From Deltaproteobacteria bacterium (GTDB lineage: Bacteria > Desulfobacterota > Syntrophobacteria > Syntrophobacterales > Syntrophobacteraceae), in the NCBI GenBank assembly GCA_021813685.1, contig JAKAJS010000109.1, forward strand, positions 1 through 35,300: 35,300 nt of DNA, given 5' to 3'. Within the stretch, counting starts at the first letter, position 1, and every line of letters begins with the position of its first letter. Below are positions 1-8,814 of the stretch, piece after piece. The notes under the pieces were generated by a model, which saw only the letters and a list, made by a program, of their open reading frames with translations, searched no databases and was not told the origin of the DNA. The translations under genes were made by a program, and so were the position numbers.

Positions 1-96
1 GGAAAAGTTTCTCGGTTGAAAAGGGGAGTGAGCCCGCCCCTGTCGAGCCCGGTATCCATTCGAAAACCCGACCCAAGGCGCAGGCTGGACCGGATT

Positions 97-116
97 CCCC
101 CCTTTGCAAAGGGGGG
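97..116. repeat. Perfect 20-bp palindrome
   Basis: CCCCCCTTTG followed by its exact reverse complement CAAAGGGGGG. It lies about 170 bases beyond the stop of the minus-strand PLP-enzyme gene. It could be an extragenic palindrome or a weak transcription barrier; there is no T-run on either side, so I do not call a terminator. I see no gene in bases 1-283. Confidence 0.55.
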
Positions 117-283
117 CGTATACGGCTGATTTATTTGTAAAATCCCACCAGATCCCGGAGAGGCTGGACATATATTCCGGCTTCTCCTATATTTGACGCT
201 GGGGAAGTGCGGGAATGTGCTCTAAGGCCTGCATCCGCAAGAATCCTTATGAGGGTTTGGCAAAAGAGGAAAATTCGCGGCAA

Positions 284-1255
284 TCATAACGATTGTTTGA
301 GATCGACATTTCCGCCGGAAAGGACGATGCCTGCTTTCCTGCCCCTGCCCGGGATAACCTTGCTGAACAGGGCGGCGGCCGCAAGGCAGCCCGTCGGCTC
401 GACCAGGATTTTCATGCGGCTTGCGAAAAACGACATGGCCTCGACCAGTTGCGCATCGCTCACCGTAACGATTTCATCTACGTGACGACGCAAAACGGGA
501 AAGGTCAATTCCCCCAGATGCCGGGTTTGTGCGCCGTCGGCAATCGTTTTCGGCGTTTCTATGTGCACGATTTCGCCGCGCCGCAGGCTTTGTTGGCCGT
601 CGTTTCCCGCCTCGGGTTCAACTCCTATGATCGTACAGGCGGGGTGCAGCGCCTTGGCTGCAATCGCCGAGCCGGCAAGCAACCCTCCACCGCCCAGAGG
701 CGTAATCAGCACATCCATACTGCCCGCATCCTCGAAGAGTTCCTTTGCCGCGGTGCCCTGTCCGGCGATGATGTGAGCATGGTCATACGGGGGAATGAGC
801 GTCAAATCGTGTTCGGCGGCAAGCTTTCGGGATATCGCTTCGCTATCTTCCTTGTACCGGTCATACAAGACAACCTCGGCACCATAGCCGCGCGTGGCCG
901 CAAGCTTTACGGGCGGCGAATCCAGCGGCATGACGATTACGGCGCGAATGGACAGTATTTGAGCCGCCAGGGCGATGGCCTGGGCATGGTTTCCCGAAGA
1001 AAAGGTGATGACACCTTTTGCTTTCTGCCCGGGCGTGAATTGCGAAAGCGCATTGTAGGCGCCACGAAATTTGAAGGCGCCGCCGCGCTGGAGGTTTTCG
1101 CATTTGAAGTAAATGCGGGCACCGGCGAGATCGTTGGCGGTGCGGGAGGTCATGACCGGGGTGCGGTGCGCAACATTCCTTATGCGATCGTGTGCCGCAG
1201 CGACATCCTCGAAACAAACGGCGAGATTTTGACTCTCAAGGTTATCCAAATTCAA
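284..1255 (-). CDS. PLP-dependent serine/threonine dehydratase-like ammonia-lyase
   Basis: A 323-residue fold-type II PLP enzyme of the threonine dehydratase/serine racemase/threo-3-hydroxyaspartate ammonia-lyase group. Seen: the PLP-lysine motif in GGAFKFRGAYNAL (about residue 60), the cofactor-phosphate or substrate loop SSGNHAQ, and the glycine-rich phosphate-binding loop TPLGGGGLLAG. There is no C-terminal regulatory ACT domain, so it is not the isoleucine-pathway IlvA form. The segment TIADGAQTRHLGELTFPVL is typical of serine racemases and 3-hydroxyaspartate lyases, so the substrate may be a hydroxy-amino acid such as serine, threonine or 3-hydroxyaspartate. The start is TTG at 1255, with GAGAGG a few bases upstream. 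A racemase gene lies upstream in the opposite direction. The class is secure; the exact substrate is not. Confidence 0.85.
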   Translation of the reverse strand: MNLDNLESQNLAVCFEDVAAAHDRIRNVAHRTPVMTSRTANDLAGARIYFKCENLQRGGAFKFRGAYNALSQFTPGQKAKGVITFSSGNHAQAIALAAQILSIRAVIVMPLDSPPVKLAATRGYGAEVVLYDRYKEDSEAISRKLAAEHDLTLIPPYDHAHIIAGQGTAAKELFEDAGSMDVLITPLGGGGLLAGSAIAAKALHPACTIIGVEPEAGNDGQQSLRRGEIVHIETPKTIADGAQTRHLGELTFPVLRRHVDEIVTVSDAQLVEAMSFFASRMKILVEPTGCLAAAALFSKVIPGRGRKAGIVLSGGNVDLKQSL

Positions 1256-1460
1256 TCCGCCTCTCTATCTCTTCCTGATCCATGACTTTGATTTCACCGC
1301 GTCTGTACGCTTCCTGTCGCGCTTCGGAATTTGATGCCCGTGCAGACCGAAAGCCGCAATATTACATCCCCGGGCCAGGCAGTGCCAATTAATTCGATGT
1401 AGATTCCGATGTGATCTTTCCCGGGCGCAAGGCGAGGACCTTCCGCATCGGTTTCCAGTT

Positions 1461-1631
1461 TTGCGCTTAATAACCGGGTCTGAATTGCCCGAAGTGCGGG
1501 GCCACAGCCTTGAGAGCTCCGCCTTGTTCGTGCCGGTGCAGATGATCGGAGAGCGGGATTTCCTCAGAGCTACAGATATTTACTACCGCGGAATACTGCA
1601 TTCGCCTTATTGTATTCTTGTTGAAAAATGA
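1461..1631 (+). pseudogene. Possible small gene or 3' gene remnant
   Basis: A 56-codon frame from TTG 1461 to TGA 1629-1631; the same frame stays open upstream to at least about 1370 with no convincing start. The C-terminal part reads as plausible protein (for example ALFVPVQMIGERDFLRATD) and uses codons like its neighbours. I recognise no family. A Rho-independent terminator follows 58 bases downstream, as expected for the end of a transcription unit. It could be the decayed 3' end of a lost gene, a small protein, or chance. Confidence 0.2.
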
Positions 1632-1688
1632 GAAACTACAACCAGAATTTCGTGGTTTCCATAGAAACCCCAGAATCCCCCATCCCCC

Positions 1689-1729
1689 GAAAGCCAGGTC
1701 CCCCTCCCTCCCCCTGGCTTTCTTTTTTT
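1689..1729 (+). terminator. Rho-independent terminator, no obvious upstream gene
   Basis: A perfect 10-bp stem, GAAAGCCAGG (1689-1698) with CCTGGCTTTC (1713-1722), a pyrimidine-rich 14-base loop, then seven T residues (1723-1729). This is a textbook plus-strand terminator. No confident plus-strand gene precedes it in the window, which suggests a small RNA or a lost gene upstream. Confidence 0.75.
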
Positions 1730-1939
1730 ATTGGGGGGCTGTTCAGTCGGCATTATGCCGCCTGCCTGATTGCGCTGTCTTACCACTCCTCCAGCCTACT
1801 CAGCCATAATCGGCGCTTTTCCGAAAGCTCAGCCTTTCTTTTGGATTCCATGACTCATCTCCTCGTGTGTTTTTCAGCAGATCATGTCATAATTCCAACG
1901 GGCGGAATAGTTGAGCTTGCCCGACAGGAGTCTAGGAAG

Positions 1940-2635
1940 TTGAAAACTATCGGACTGATTGGTGGCATGAGCTGGGAGTCCACCGTCCCTTACTATCGCC
2001 TGATCAACGAGGTGATCAAAAAACGACTGGGTGGATTGCACTCGGCCAAGCTTATTTTATTCAGCGTTGATTTCCACGAGATCGAGCAGTTGCAGCATGC
2101 GGGCGCGTGGGACAAGGCCGGCGTTGTCTTGGCCCAAGCCGCAACGGCACTGGAGCGAGCGGGAGCCGAAGGGCTGGTGATCTGCACCAACACCATGCAT
2201 AAGGTCGCGGGACAAGTGCAATCTGCGGTTTCCATCCCCATGTTGCATATCGCTGACTCCACGGCCGAAGCAATCAAGGCTGCCGGTTTGAGCTCCGTCG
2301 GTTTGCTGGGAACGCGCTTCACCATGGAACAGGATTTCTATCGATCCCGCCTTGAAAGTGATCATGGCCTTGACATCCTGGTCCCGGAGGAAGGTGATCG
2401 GGTCGTTGTACACAAGGTGATCTACGATGAACTTTGCCTGGGCATCGTGCGCGAGGACTCTCGCAGCGAATACGTTGGGATCATTGATCGTCTCGTGTGT
2501 AGGGGGGCGCAGGCAATCATTCTTGGATGCACCGAGATATCACTTCTTGTCCGTCCGGAAGACACCGCTGTGGCGCTATTCGACACTACGGCTATTCATG
2601 CGACTGCTGCTGCGCATTGGTCTCTCCAAGACTGA
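1940..2635 (+). CDS. Aspartate/glutamate racemase family protein
   Basis: A 231-residue cofactor-independent amino-acid racemase (Asp/Glu racemase, YgeA-like), interconverting L- and D-forms of acidic or related amino acids. Seen: the N-terminal hallmark KTIGLIGGMSWEST, and the two catalytic cysteines in LVICTNTMHKV and AIILGCTEISLLV. The start chosen is TTG at 1940, with CAGGAG at 1925-1930 spaced nine bases away; this gives the family's usual start and length. Longer starts upstream (in frame back to 1628) would add about 100 non-homologous residues running through a terminator. It stands next to a serine-racemase-like PLP enzyme, so D-amino-acid metabolism is possible. The substrate cannot be fixed from sequence alone. 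Confidence 0.88.
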   Translation: MKTIGLIGGMSWESTVPYYRLINEVIKKRLGGLHSAKLILFSVDFHEIEQLQHAGAWDKAGVVLAQAATALERAGAEGLVICTNTMHKVAGQVQSAVSIPMLHIADSTAEAIKAAGLSSVGLLGTRFTMEQDFYRSRLESDHGLDILVPEEGDRVVVHKVIYDELCLGIVREDSRSEYVGIIDRLVCRGAQAIILGCTEISLLVRPEDTAVALFDTTAIHATAAAHWSLQD

Positions 2636-2959
2636 CCCGGGTTCGAGCTAAACACGACAAACTCCTCGGCGACCGACTTGCCTATAGCTGTGACCGAAAT
2701 ATTCAGTCGACGCGCCATGGCAGATGCCGATGCCGAGTTCAGACATAGTCCGGAAGCACAGCAGCAGGCTCAGATATCCACCGGGGATATTCAAAAAAAG
2801 TCCATGCCATCTCTTCCTGCTTTCAATGCATATCATTTATCGACGGATTCACAAGAAAAATTAGCGGAAGGATTTGAGCATTGTTTGATCTAAAAGGATT
2901 TGTGAAAGAGAATGAAGGGTGGAATGATTAAACCAAATTAGGATGTTTGCTCTTGGCAG
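2636..2959. other. Intergenic stretch, no gene seen
   Basis: 324 bases between the racemase stop and the 3' end of the tRNA-Leu. Short open frames exist on both strands but none has a ribosome-binding site or recognisable protein. A weak 7-bp hairpin (2773-2791) lies here. I see no CCA and no clear terminator just beyond the tRNA. Confidence 0.5.
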
Positions 2960-3042
2960 TGCCGAAGGCCGGACTCGAACCGGCACGGGTCTCCCCACCA
3001 CCCCCTCAAGATGGCGTGTCTACCAAGTTCCACCACTTCGGC
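2960..3042 (-). tRNA. tRNA-Leu (anticodon GAG)
   Basis: Reading the minus strand, the acceptor arms GCCGAAG and CTTCGGC pair, followed by discriminator A at 2960. The D-arm, a long class II variable arm and the T-arm with GGTTCGAGTCC are all present. The anticodon stem CCATC/GGTGG encloses the loop TTGAGGG, giving anticodon GAG, which reads CUC and CUU leucine codons. CCA is not encoded. It aligns well by eye with the E. coli tRNA-Leu(GAG). Confidence 0.95.
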
Positions 3043-3053
3043 AATGTTTGGAG

Positions 3054-3082
3054 ATTATAGAGAAGGTTCTGCGTTTTTGCAA
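3054..3082 (-). promoter_or_regulatory. Promoter of tRNA-Leu
   Basis: On the minus strand, TTGCAA (-35, 3077-3082), a 17-base spacer, and a perfect TATAAT (-10, 3054-3059). The expected start of transcription is a few bases before the mature tRNA 5' end at 3042. Confidence 0.75.
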
Positions 3083-3279
3083 CCCTCTTGTTGCACCGAG
3101 GTGCACTATTTTGGGGAGGGCGGCGCTCGACGGACCTCTGAATTCGCCAAATGGATCGGGGGCGTCCGGCAACCCGTTGTCGCCTGTGCTGCTGCTTGTT
3201 GATATTCTCTCTTTTTAGTTCTATATTTTGTATGATAGGCTCAAAAATTGCCAGGAACAGGAGACGGATCGATACCCGG

Positions 3280-4149
3280 ATGCCAAATTTAGATTACTAT
3301 CAAATACTTAACGTTTCATCCGAAGCCTCGAGCGAAGAAATTAAAAAAGCGTACCGCAAACTTGCCCTGGAGACGCATCCCGACAGAAATCCAGGGGATT
3401 TAAGCGCCGAGGAGCGTTTCAAGAAGATAAATGAAGCCTACGGGGTGCTCTCGGATAGCGAGAAGCGCTCCCAGTACGACCAGTACCGGCGTGTGGGCTA
3501 TCAGCCGGGAATGAACCGTGGAAGGGGCTTTGGGTACTCGCAGGACGACATATTCAAGGATTTTTTCACCAGCAGCCACGCACAGGACATTTTCCAGGAA
3601 ATGGAAAAAGAGTTTTCCCGGATGGGGATACGGTTTGATTCCGCATTTATCAATAACGTGTTTTTTGGCGGAAGGAATATTTTTTTCCAGGATTTCATGT
3701 TCGGGCCGGGCAGAATCCGAGTTGTGCGTTACGGCAAAGCGCCCGGGCGGCCGCAGCCGCAAAACTTTCGGCCGGCCTCCGACCCGGCGGTGGAGGCCTT
3801 GAAACCGGGCAAACTGTTGCTTTCCGGCCTCTCTTTGCTTGGCAAAGCGGGGAAGGCTGCCGGGGGGTATCTGCTGAAAAAGGTCTTTGGGGAACCGACT
3901 GCACACCAGCAGATAGAAGGGGACGGGCGCGCCCTGACCTATAGTCTCAATATTTCGCCCGCCCAGGCTCGTTTTGGTGACACGGTGCAAATCAGTTTGC
4001 CCGATCTTGGGGGGGGGAGAGTCATCTCCGTGCGCATTCCCGCCGGGGTAAAGACGGGAACCCGGCTGAGGCTCAAAGACATCGGAAGCATGTTTCCCGA
4101 AGAACACCAGCGCGGAACCGACCTGTACATAGTTTTGAAAGTAGCATGA
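3280..4149 (+). CDS. DnaJ-like co-chaperone, atypical
   Basis: A 289-residue protein. Residues about 4-66 form a J domain with the HPD motif (residues 33-35) that stimulates the ATPase of an Hsp70 partner such as DnaK. There is no zinc-binding CxxCxGxG domain. A long middle rich in Phe, Gly and basic residues follows, and only the last 65 or so residues (from LTYSLNISPAQARFGDTVQI) resemble a DnaJ C-terminal substrate-binding domain, so the usual two-part C-terminal region is incomplete. The start ATG at 3280 begins the J domain directly; in-frame starts upstream, including ATG 3232, are possible. CopZ/CopA follow 61 bases downstream on the same strand. The J-domain call is firm; the client is unknown. 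Confidence 0.82.
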   Translation: MPNLDYYQILNVSSEASSEEIKKAYRKLALETHPDRNPGDLSAEERFKKINEAYGVLSDSEKRSQYDQYRRVGYQPGMNRGRGFGYSQDDIFKDFFTSSHAQDIFQEMEKEFSRMGIRFDSAFINNVFFGGRNIFFQDFMFGPGRIRVVRYGKAPGRPQPQNFRPASDPAVEALKPGKLLLSGLSLLGKAGKAAGGYLLKKVFGEPTAHQQIEGDGRALTYSLNISPAQARFGDTVQISLPDLGGGRVISVRIPAGVKTGTRLRLKDIGSMFPEEHQRGTDLYIVLKVA

Positions 4150-4210
4150 CTCACCGGGCCATCGGCCCCGAACCCAACGTTGATGTTCAAAAAAGCTGTG
4201 AGGAGAAGGC

Positions 4211-4408
4211 ATGAGGACCGTAAAAATCAAAGGAATGTCCTGTCAACATTGTGTGAAGAGCGTGAAAAAGACGCTGGAGGAAATCGACGGAATAGCCGAT
4301 GTGGTGGTAGACCTTGCCAAGGGGGAGGCGAGTTTCGAGGAGACCCACCCGGTCGAGGACGAGCTCCTCAGGGAAAAGATCAAGAAAGCCGGTTATGAGC
4401 TTGGCTAA
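4211..4408 (+). CDS. copZ: Copper chaperone, heavy-metal-associated domain
   Basis: A 65-residue single HMA domain with the metal-binding motif GMSCQHC (Cys11 and Cys14) and the expected beta-alpha-beta pattern (…[20 protein letters not shown]…). Family members bind Cu(I) in the cytoplasm and hand it to P1B-type ATPases. GAGGAG lies just upstream of the start. The gene overlaps the copA start by 14 bases, so translational coupling is likely. The partner downstream supports copper rather than mercury, although a mercury-binding MerP-like role cannot be excluded from the domain alone. Confidence 0.9.
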   Translation: MRTVKIKGMSCQHCVKSVKKTLEEIDGIADVVVDLAKGEASFEETHPVEDELLREKIKKAGYELG

Positions 4409-6965
4409 GCGTACCGTTCTGGTAGACGGCATGAGTTGTGCCGCATGTGTCAGAAGAGTGGAAGAAGGATTGAAGTCGCTTCCGGGAGTTTCGTCGGCTT
4501 CCGTTAATTTCGCTACGTCGAAGGCCCTGGTCGAATTCGACGAGACTGCCCTGGACGAGGCAGCCATTCGGGACAAGGTGGAGGAGCTTGGCTACGGGGC
4601 GCAAATAGAAGAAGGGGTGCAAGGGGGGCACAGGAAGACCGCAGTTCTCGTCGGAGGCATGACTTGCGCAGCCTGTGTGCGGCGCGTGGAAAACGTTCTC
4701 AAGGAAGTCCCCGGCGTAGAGGAGGCCTCGGTAAATCTTGCCACCTCGCGGGCAACGCTCGAATACTCCCCGCAGCTTGCGGACTGGGCTGCGATACGGA
4801 GAGCGATCGAGGATGCGGGCTATGAATATCTGGGGGTCTACCAGGAGGATGCGCAAGATCCCACCGAGGCCGCGCAGATACGCGACCTGACCGAGATGAA
4901 GCGAAAGGTTGCCGTTGGCGCCGTTTTGAGCCTCGTGGTGATGGCCGGCAGCATGCAGCACCTTTTCCCGTTTTTGAACGGAATTCCGCGTCCGCTCATG
5001 CTCTACCTGCTCATGGCCCTGGCAACCCCCGTAGTCTTCTGGGTCGGGAGCCGTTTCATGCTCGGGGCGCTCAAAGCCACCCGGCAAAAAACGGCAGATA
5101 TGAACAGCCTTGTAGCCATCGGGGCTCTATCCTCCTACCTCTATTCCGCCGTTGCGACCTTTTTTCCGCATCTTTTCGCGCCTCCTGGAGGCGAGCCGTT
5201 CGTCTATTTCGACGGGGCCGCCATGATCGTTACTCTGGTGCTGGTCGGCAGGCTTCTCGAACTCAAGGCGAGGGGGAGGACCTCGGAGGCGATCAAAAAA
5301 CTGGCCAAACTCACCCCGAAGACCGCGCGCATCATTCGCGAGGGGAGCGAGATGGACATCCCGGTCGAGGAGGTGCTTTCGGGGGATCTTCTCGTGGTGC
5401 GGCCGGGCGAACGCATCCCTACCGACGGGGTTGTCGTATCGGGGGAATCCTCGGTAAACGAATCGATGCTGACGGGCGAGTCCATGCCGGTTTCCAAACG
5501 AGCGGAAAACGATGTCTTTGCGGGAACGATCAATCAGAGCGGCAGCTTTGTCTTCAAGGCCACGAGGGTAGGGGCGCAAACCGCCCTGGCGCGCATCATC
5601 GGCCTCGTAGAGGAGGCCCAGGGGTCCAAGGCCCCCATACAGCGTCTGGCGGATAAGGTCGCCTCCATTTTCGCGCCCGTGGTCGTCGCGATCGCCGCGG
5701 TGACGTTTCTCATCTGGTATTTCGGGGTCCCCGGCCACGATTTGAGCCGCGCGATCCTGAACTTCGTTTCCGTTTTGATCATCTCGTGCCCCTGCGCGAT
5801 GGGGTTGGCCACTCCCACTGCGGTAATGGTCGGTACAGGGCTCGGGGCTGAAAACGGAATACTCATAAAAGGCGGGGAAAGCCTCGAGCGAGCCCACCGG
5901 CTCGATACCGTGGTATTCGATAAGACCGGCACCATTACCCTGGGCGAGCCCGAGGTGACCGACGTCGCAGCGGCTCCGGGCTATGCGGAACGCGATGTAC
6001 TGGGGATGGCCGCACCGGTCGAGGCGCTTTCCGAGCACCCGTTGGCAAAGGCGATCGTCAAGGCTTGGGGAAACGGAAAAAACGGGAGCACTATGACTTT
6101 CGTTCCGCGCGAAGCCGAAGGCCTCGCGCCTCCCGGCGGGCCGTCCTACGGCCTCGAGTTTGAAGCCGTCTCCGGTCTTGGGTCGCGCGCGAGGGTAGGG
6201 GAGAGCCAGATTGTCATCGGGAGCAGAAAATTTTTCGAATCCGAAGGGATAGACACCGTAACGCTCCAGGAGCGCGCCGAGGTTTTCGAGGATTCGGGGA
6301 AGACGTGCGTCTTTGTGGCTAAGGATGGAAATCCTGTCGGCGTCATCGCTCTTGCCGATACCATCAGGCCTTCTGCTGCCGAGGCGGTCTCGGTTCTAAA
6401 AAAAATGGGCCTCGAGGTAATCATGCTTACCGGCGACAGGCCCAAAACGGCCCTGGCGATCGCCCGCCAGGCAGGGATCGAACGCGTGCTCTCCGAGGTC
6501 CTTCCGGGCGATAAGGCGAACGAAATCCGGCGGCTCCAGTCGGAGGGCAGGATCACCGCGATGGTGGGAGACGGTGTCAATGACGCGCCCGCCCTTGCGG
6601 CTGCAGACATAGGGATTGCCATCGGCGCGGGTACGGATGTGGCCGTTGAGGCGAGCGACATCACTCTCATGCGGGACGATCTTCTGGCGGTCGCCTCGGC
6701 CGTGAAGCTTTCTTCGCTTACCATGCGCGTGATAAAGGAAAATCTTTTCTGGGCTTTTTTTTACAATACGGTAGGCATACCCATAGCCGCCGGGGTACTA
6801 TACCCCTTCTTCGGGATTTTGCTAAACCCGATGTTTGGCGCAGCGGCAATGGCCCTGAGTTCGGTTTCTGTCGTGTCGAACGCCCTGCGCCTGAGGCGCA
6901 TCTGGCGGAAGCACCTGCTCACGAAGGTCCCCGATGAACAGGTGGAGGTTGGCGCTCTCGCGTAG
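4395..6965 (+). CDS. copA: Cu(I)-exporting P1B-type ATPase
   Basis: An 856-residue inner-membrane copper pump. Two N-terminal HMA domains carry GMSCAAC (Cys15/Cys18) and GMTCAAC (Cys91/Cys94). Transmembrane helices follow, then the actuator motif TGES, the ion-path motif CPC (465-467), the phosphorylated Asp509 in DKTGT, the nucleotide-binding SEHPLAKAI, and the hinge [11 protein letters not shown] with the C-terminal membrane pair is the P1B-1 (Cu+/Ag+) signature. The start ATG at 4395 lies inside the end of copZ; the frame is open further upstream but the first HMA begins here. I see no CueR- or CsoR-type operator upstream. All catalytic motifs are intact. Confidence 0.95.
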   Translation: MSLAKRTVLVDGMSCAACVRRVEEGLKSLPGVSSASVNFATSKALVEFDETALDEAAIRDKVEELGYGAQIEEGVQGGHRKTAVLVGGMTCAACVRRVENVLKEVPGVEEASVNLATSRATLEYSPQLADWAAIRRAIEDAGYEYLGVYQEDAQDPTEAAQIRDLTEMKRKVAVGAVLSLVVMAGSMQHLFPFLNGIPRPLMLYLLMALATPVVFWVGSRFMLGALKATRQKTADMNSLVAIGALSSYLYSAVATFFPHLFAPPGGEPFVYFDGAAMIVTLVLVGRLLELKARGRTSEAIKKLAKLTPKTARIIREGSEMDIPVEEVLSGDLLVVRPGERIPTDGVVVSGESSVNESMLTGESMPVSKRAENDVFAGTINQSGSFVFKATRVGAQTALARIIGLVEEAQGSKAPIQRLADKVASIFAPVVVAIAAVTFLIWYFGVPGHDLSRAILNFVSVLIISCPCAMGLATPTAVMVGTGLGAENGILIKGGESLERAHRLDTVVFDKTGTITLGEPEVTDVAAAPGYAERDVLGMAAPVEALSEHPLAKAIVKAWGNGKNGSTMTFVPREAEGLAPPGGPSYGLEFEAVSGLGSRARVGESQIVIGSRKFFESEGIDTVTLQERAEVFEDSGKTCVFVAKDGNPVGVIALADTIRPSAAEAVSVLKKMGLEVIMLTGDRPKTALAIARQAGIERVLSEVLPGDKANEIRRLQSEGRITAMVGDGVNDAPALAAADIGIAIGAGTDVAVEASDITLMRDDLLAVASAVKLSSLTMRVIKENLFWAFFYNTVGIPIAAGVLYPFFGILLNPMFGAAAMALSSVSVVSNALRLRRIWRKHLLTKVPDEQVEVGALA

Positions 6966-7026
6966 CGAAGTCTGACAGGTTTTTTTCCTTAACAGGCAAA
7001 AAGAGCAAACACCAAAAGGAGGAGAA

Positions 7027-7188
7027 ATGGATCGATACGTTTGTACGGTCTGCGGTTACGTGTATGATCCTGCCGCAGGAGACCCCGACAATGGAGTAGC
7101 TGCCGGAACCAGGTTCGAAGATTTGCCTGAGGACTGGGTTTGCCCGGTTTGCGGGGCGCCCAAACAGGATTTTGAAAAAGAGAAATGA
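7027..7188 (+). CDS. Rubredoxin
   Basis: A 53-residue rubredoxin, a one-iron electron carrier in the cytoplasm of anaerobes, often serving oxygen or superoxide reductases. The two knuckles CTVCG and CPVCG supply the four Cys ligands to iron, and the segment [14 protein letters not shown] is typical. A strong ribosome-binding site, AAAGGAGGAG, ends a few bases before the ATG. It follows copA by 61 bases on the same strand and may share its transcript. The length and spacing are exactly those of the family. Confidence 0.97.
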   Translation: MDRYVCTVCGYVYDPAAGDPDNGVAAGTRFEDLPEDWVCPVCGAPKQDFEKEK

Positions 7189-7212
7189 TCGGAATCTTCG
7201 CGGATGGCACGG

Positions 7213-7251
7213 GTGACCACGGATAAGGGAAGCAGCCTCATCCGTGGCCAC
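7213..7251. repeat. 12-bp inverted repeat
   Basis: GTGACCACGGAT (7213-7224) and ATCCGTGGCCAC (7240-7251) pair at 11 of 12 positions around a 15-base loop. It lies in the 166-base spacer between rubredoxin and the phosphomannomutase gene. There is no T-run, so it looks more like an extragenic palindrome than a terminator. Confidence 0.45.
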
Positions 7252-7354
7252 CAGCAGCACTCGTGTCCCCGCACGGATCTGTCATTCCGGAGGCGCTGGT
7301 TGCCCGAAGACGCGACATGGGCCTATTTTCACATCAATTCATGGACGTGGAATC

Positions 7355-8728
7355 ATGCTTTCAAATGTTTTTCGAGAATACGACATCCGCGGAATTGCCG
7401 GTACGGAAATCACCGACTCCGATGTATCGGCTCTTGGCAGGGCGTTCGGGACCTATATGAACCGGCAGGGTAAAAGGCGGATCGTGGTGGGAAGAGACTG
7501 CCGTCTTACTTCCGACCGGTTTCGCGATTTTCTGGTGGAGGGGCTGCTCGCTTCAGGCATGGATGTTATCGATATAGGGGTTTGCCCCACGCCTCTTTTA
7601 TATTTTGCGATACGCCATCTCGAGCGCGAAGGCGGCATGATGATCACCGCGAGCCATAATCCTCCCGAGTATAACGGGTTTAAAGTCTGCAACGGTTTTG
7701 ACACCATATCGGGCAAAGAGATACAGAAGTTGGCCGAAATCATGCGATCGGAGCAGTTTGTCGAAGCGGAGGGAAGACTCGACAATTTCGATATCGTTAC
7801 GCCCTACAGCAAATTTGTCACCGAAAATGTGAGGCTGGACCGGAAGCTGAGAGTCGGGGTGGATGCGGGCAACGGCACTGCCGGGCCTGTAGCGACAGCC
7901 ATCCTGGAAAGGCTCGGGTGTGAGGTCCACCCGATCTACTGCGACATGGACGGCGCTTTCCCCAATCATGAGCCGGACCCCACGGTGATGGAAAACCTGC
8001 GGGATCTGCGCGAACTGGTTTTTCGGGAAAAGCTCGATCTGGGGATTGCCTATGACGGAGACGCCGACAGGCTGGGGGTGCTCGATCACCAGGGTGAAGT
8101 CGTCTTCGGGGATAAACTCATGATAATTTTTGCCAGGGAAATCCTTTCCCGGCGCCCCGGGTCTGTTTTCATCTCCGAGGTGAAATGCTCCAAGACCCTC
8201 TACGACGATATCGAACGGCATGGCGGCAAGGCCATCATGTGGAAAACGGGCCATTCGCTCATAAAGGGGAAGATGAAAGAGGTGAATGCGCAGCTGGCCG
8301 GGGAGATGAGTGGGCACATTTTCTTTAAAGACGGATATTTCGGCTTCGATGACGGAATATTCGCCTCGTGCAGACTGCTTGCCGTACTCGCAAAAAGTGG
8401 AAAAAGAATTCCGGAACTCTTGACCGGGGTCCCCTTTATGCATGCTACCCCGGAGATACGGATCGAGTGCCCGGACGACATCAAGTTCGCGGTGGTCGAG
8501 AGCGCAAAGAGGGAATTCGAGCAGAAGAAGTTGGAAGTAATCGATATAGACGGCGCACGAGTAAATTTCCCCGACGGATGGGGCCTTGTGCGGGCGTCCA
8601 ACACGCAGCCCGTTTTGGTCCTGCGATTTGAAGCCCAAACGGCCGAGAGGCTCCAGAGCATCAGCGATCTCATCGAGTCGACGATCGAGCGGGTAAAAGG
8701 GCAATTCCAGAGCCGGAGTGGTGGCTGA
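7355..8728 (+). CDS. Phosphomannomutase/phosphoglucomutase
   Basis: A 457-residue member of the alpha-D-phosphohexomutase family (AlgC/ManB type), interconverting mannose- or glucose-6-phosphate and the 1-phosphates to feed nucleotide-sugar synthesis. Seen: N-terminal FREYDIRGIAG, the phosphoserine loop TASHNPPEYNG (catalytic Ser100), the metal-binding DGDADR (234-239), the sugar-binding GEMSGH, and the C-terminal phosphate-binding RASNTQPVLVLRFE. The start is ATG at 7355, which matches the family start; the open frame upstream to 7244 is not homologous. Dual mannose/glucose use is likely from the AlgC-like motifs but not proven. It could supply the polysaccharide genes at the far end of the window. 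Confidence 0.92.
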   Translation: MLSNVFREYDIRGIAGTEITDSDVSALGRAFGTYMNRQGKRRIVVGRDCRLTSDRFRDFLVEGLLASGMDVIDIGVCPTPLLYFAIRHLEREGGMMITASHNPPEYNGFKVCNGFDTISGKEIQKLAEIMRSEQFVEAEGRLDNFDIVTPYSKFVTENVRLDRKLRVGVDAGNGTAGPVATAILERLGCEVHPIYCDMDGAFPNHEPDPTVMENLRDLRELVFREKLDLGIAYDGDADRLGVLDHQGEVVFGDKLMIIFAREILSRRPGSVFISEVKCSKTLYDDIERHGGKAIMWKTGHSLIKGKMKEVNAQLAGEMSGHIFFKDGYFGFDDGIFASCRLLAVLAKSGKRIPELLTGVPFMHATPEIRIECPDDIKFAVVESAKREFEQKKLEVIDIDGARVNFPDGWGLVRASNTQPVLVLRFEAQTAERLQSISDLIESTIERVKGQFQSRSGG

Positions 8729-8814
8729 AAGCCTGATTTTTTGCAGTATGGCCTCCCCTTGCGCTCTATACTCCGCAGTTATCCCTGGGCGGGCATTTGT
8801 TCGGGATAGAACGA

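Larger units (their letters stand above)
1256..1939. other. 684-base stretch without a confident gene
   Basis: Divergent spacer between the PLP enzyme (-) and the racemase (+). It holds a plus-strand open frame ending at 1631, a small hairpin (GGTTTC-CATA-GAAACC, 1654-1669) and a strong plus-strand terminator (1689-1729), each listed separately or in the findings. The frame of the racemase is open back to 1628 but that extension runs through the terminator and is not protein-like, so I treat it as non-coding. Confidence 0.5.

Noticed and set aside
293-1285. 330-codon plus-strand frame opposite the PLP enzyme
   Set aside because: It is antisense to a gene with clear PLP motifs and encodes nothing recognisable; high-GC codon use leaves the opposite strand open.
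1628-1939. Long N-terminal extension of the racemase
   Set aside because: It would translate through a perfect Rho-independent terminator and gives 104 non-homologous residues; TTG 1940 with CAGGAG fits the family start.
2678-2893. 71-codon plus-strand frame between racemase and tRNA
   Set aside because: No ribosome-binding site, no recognisable sequence, and an equally long frame on the other strand.
5127-6038. 303-codon minus-strand frame inside copA
   Set aside because: Antisense shadow of the conserved ATPase; composition rich in Arg/Gly/His with no family resemblance.
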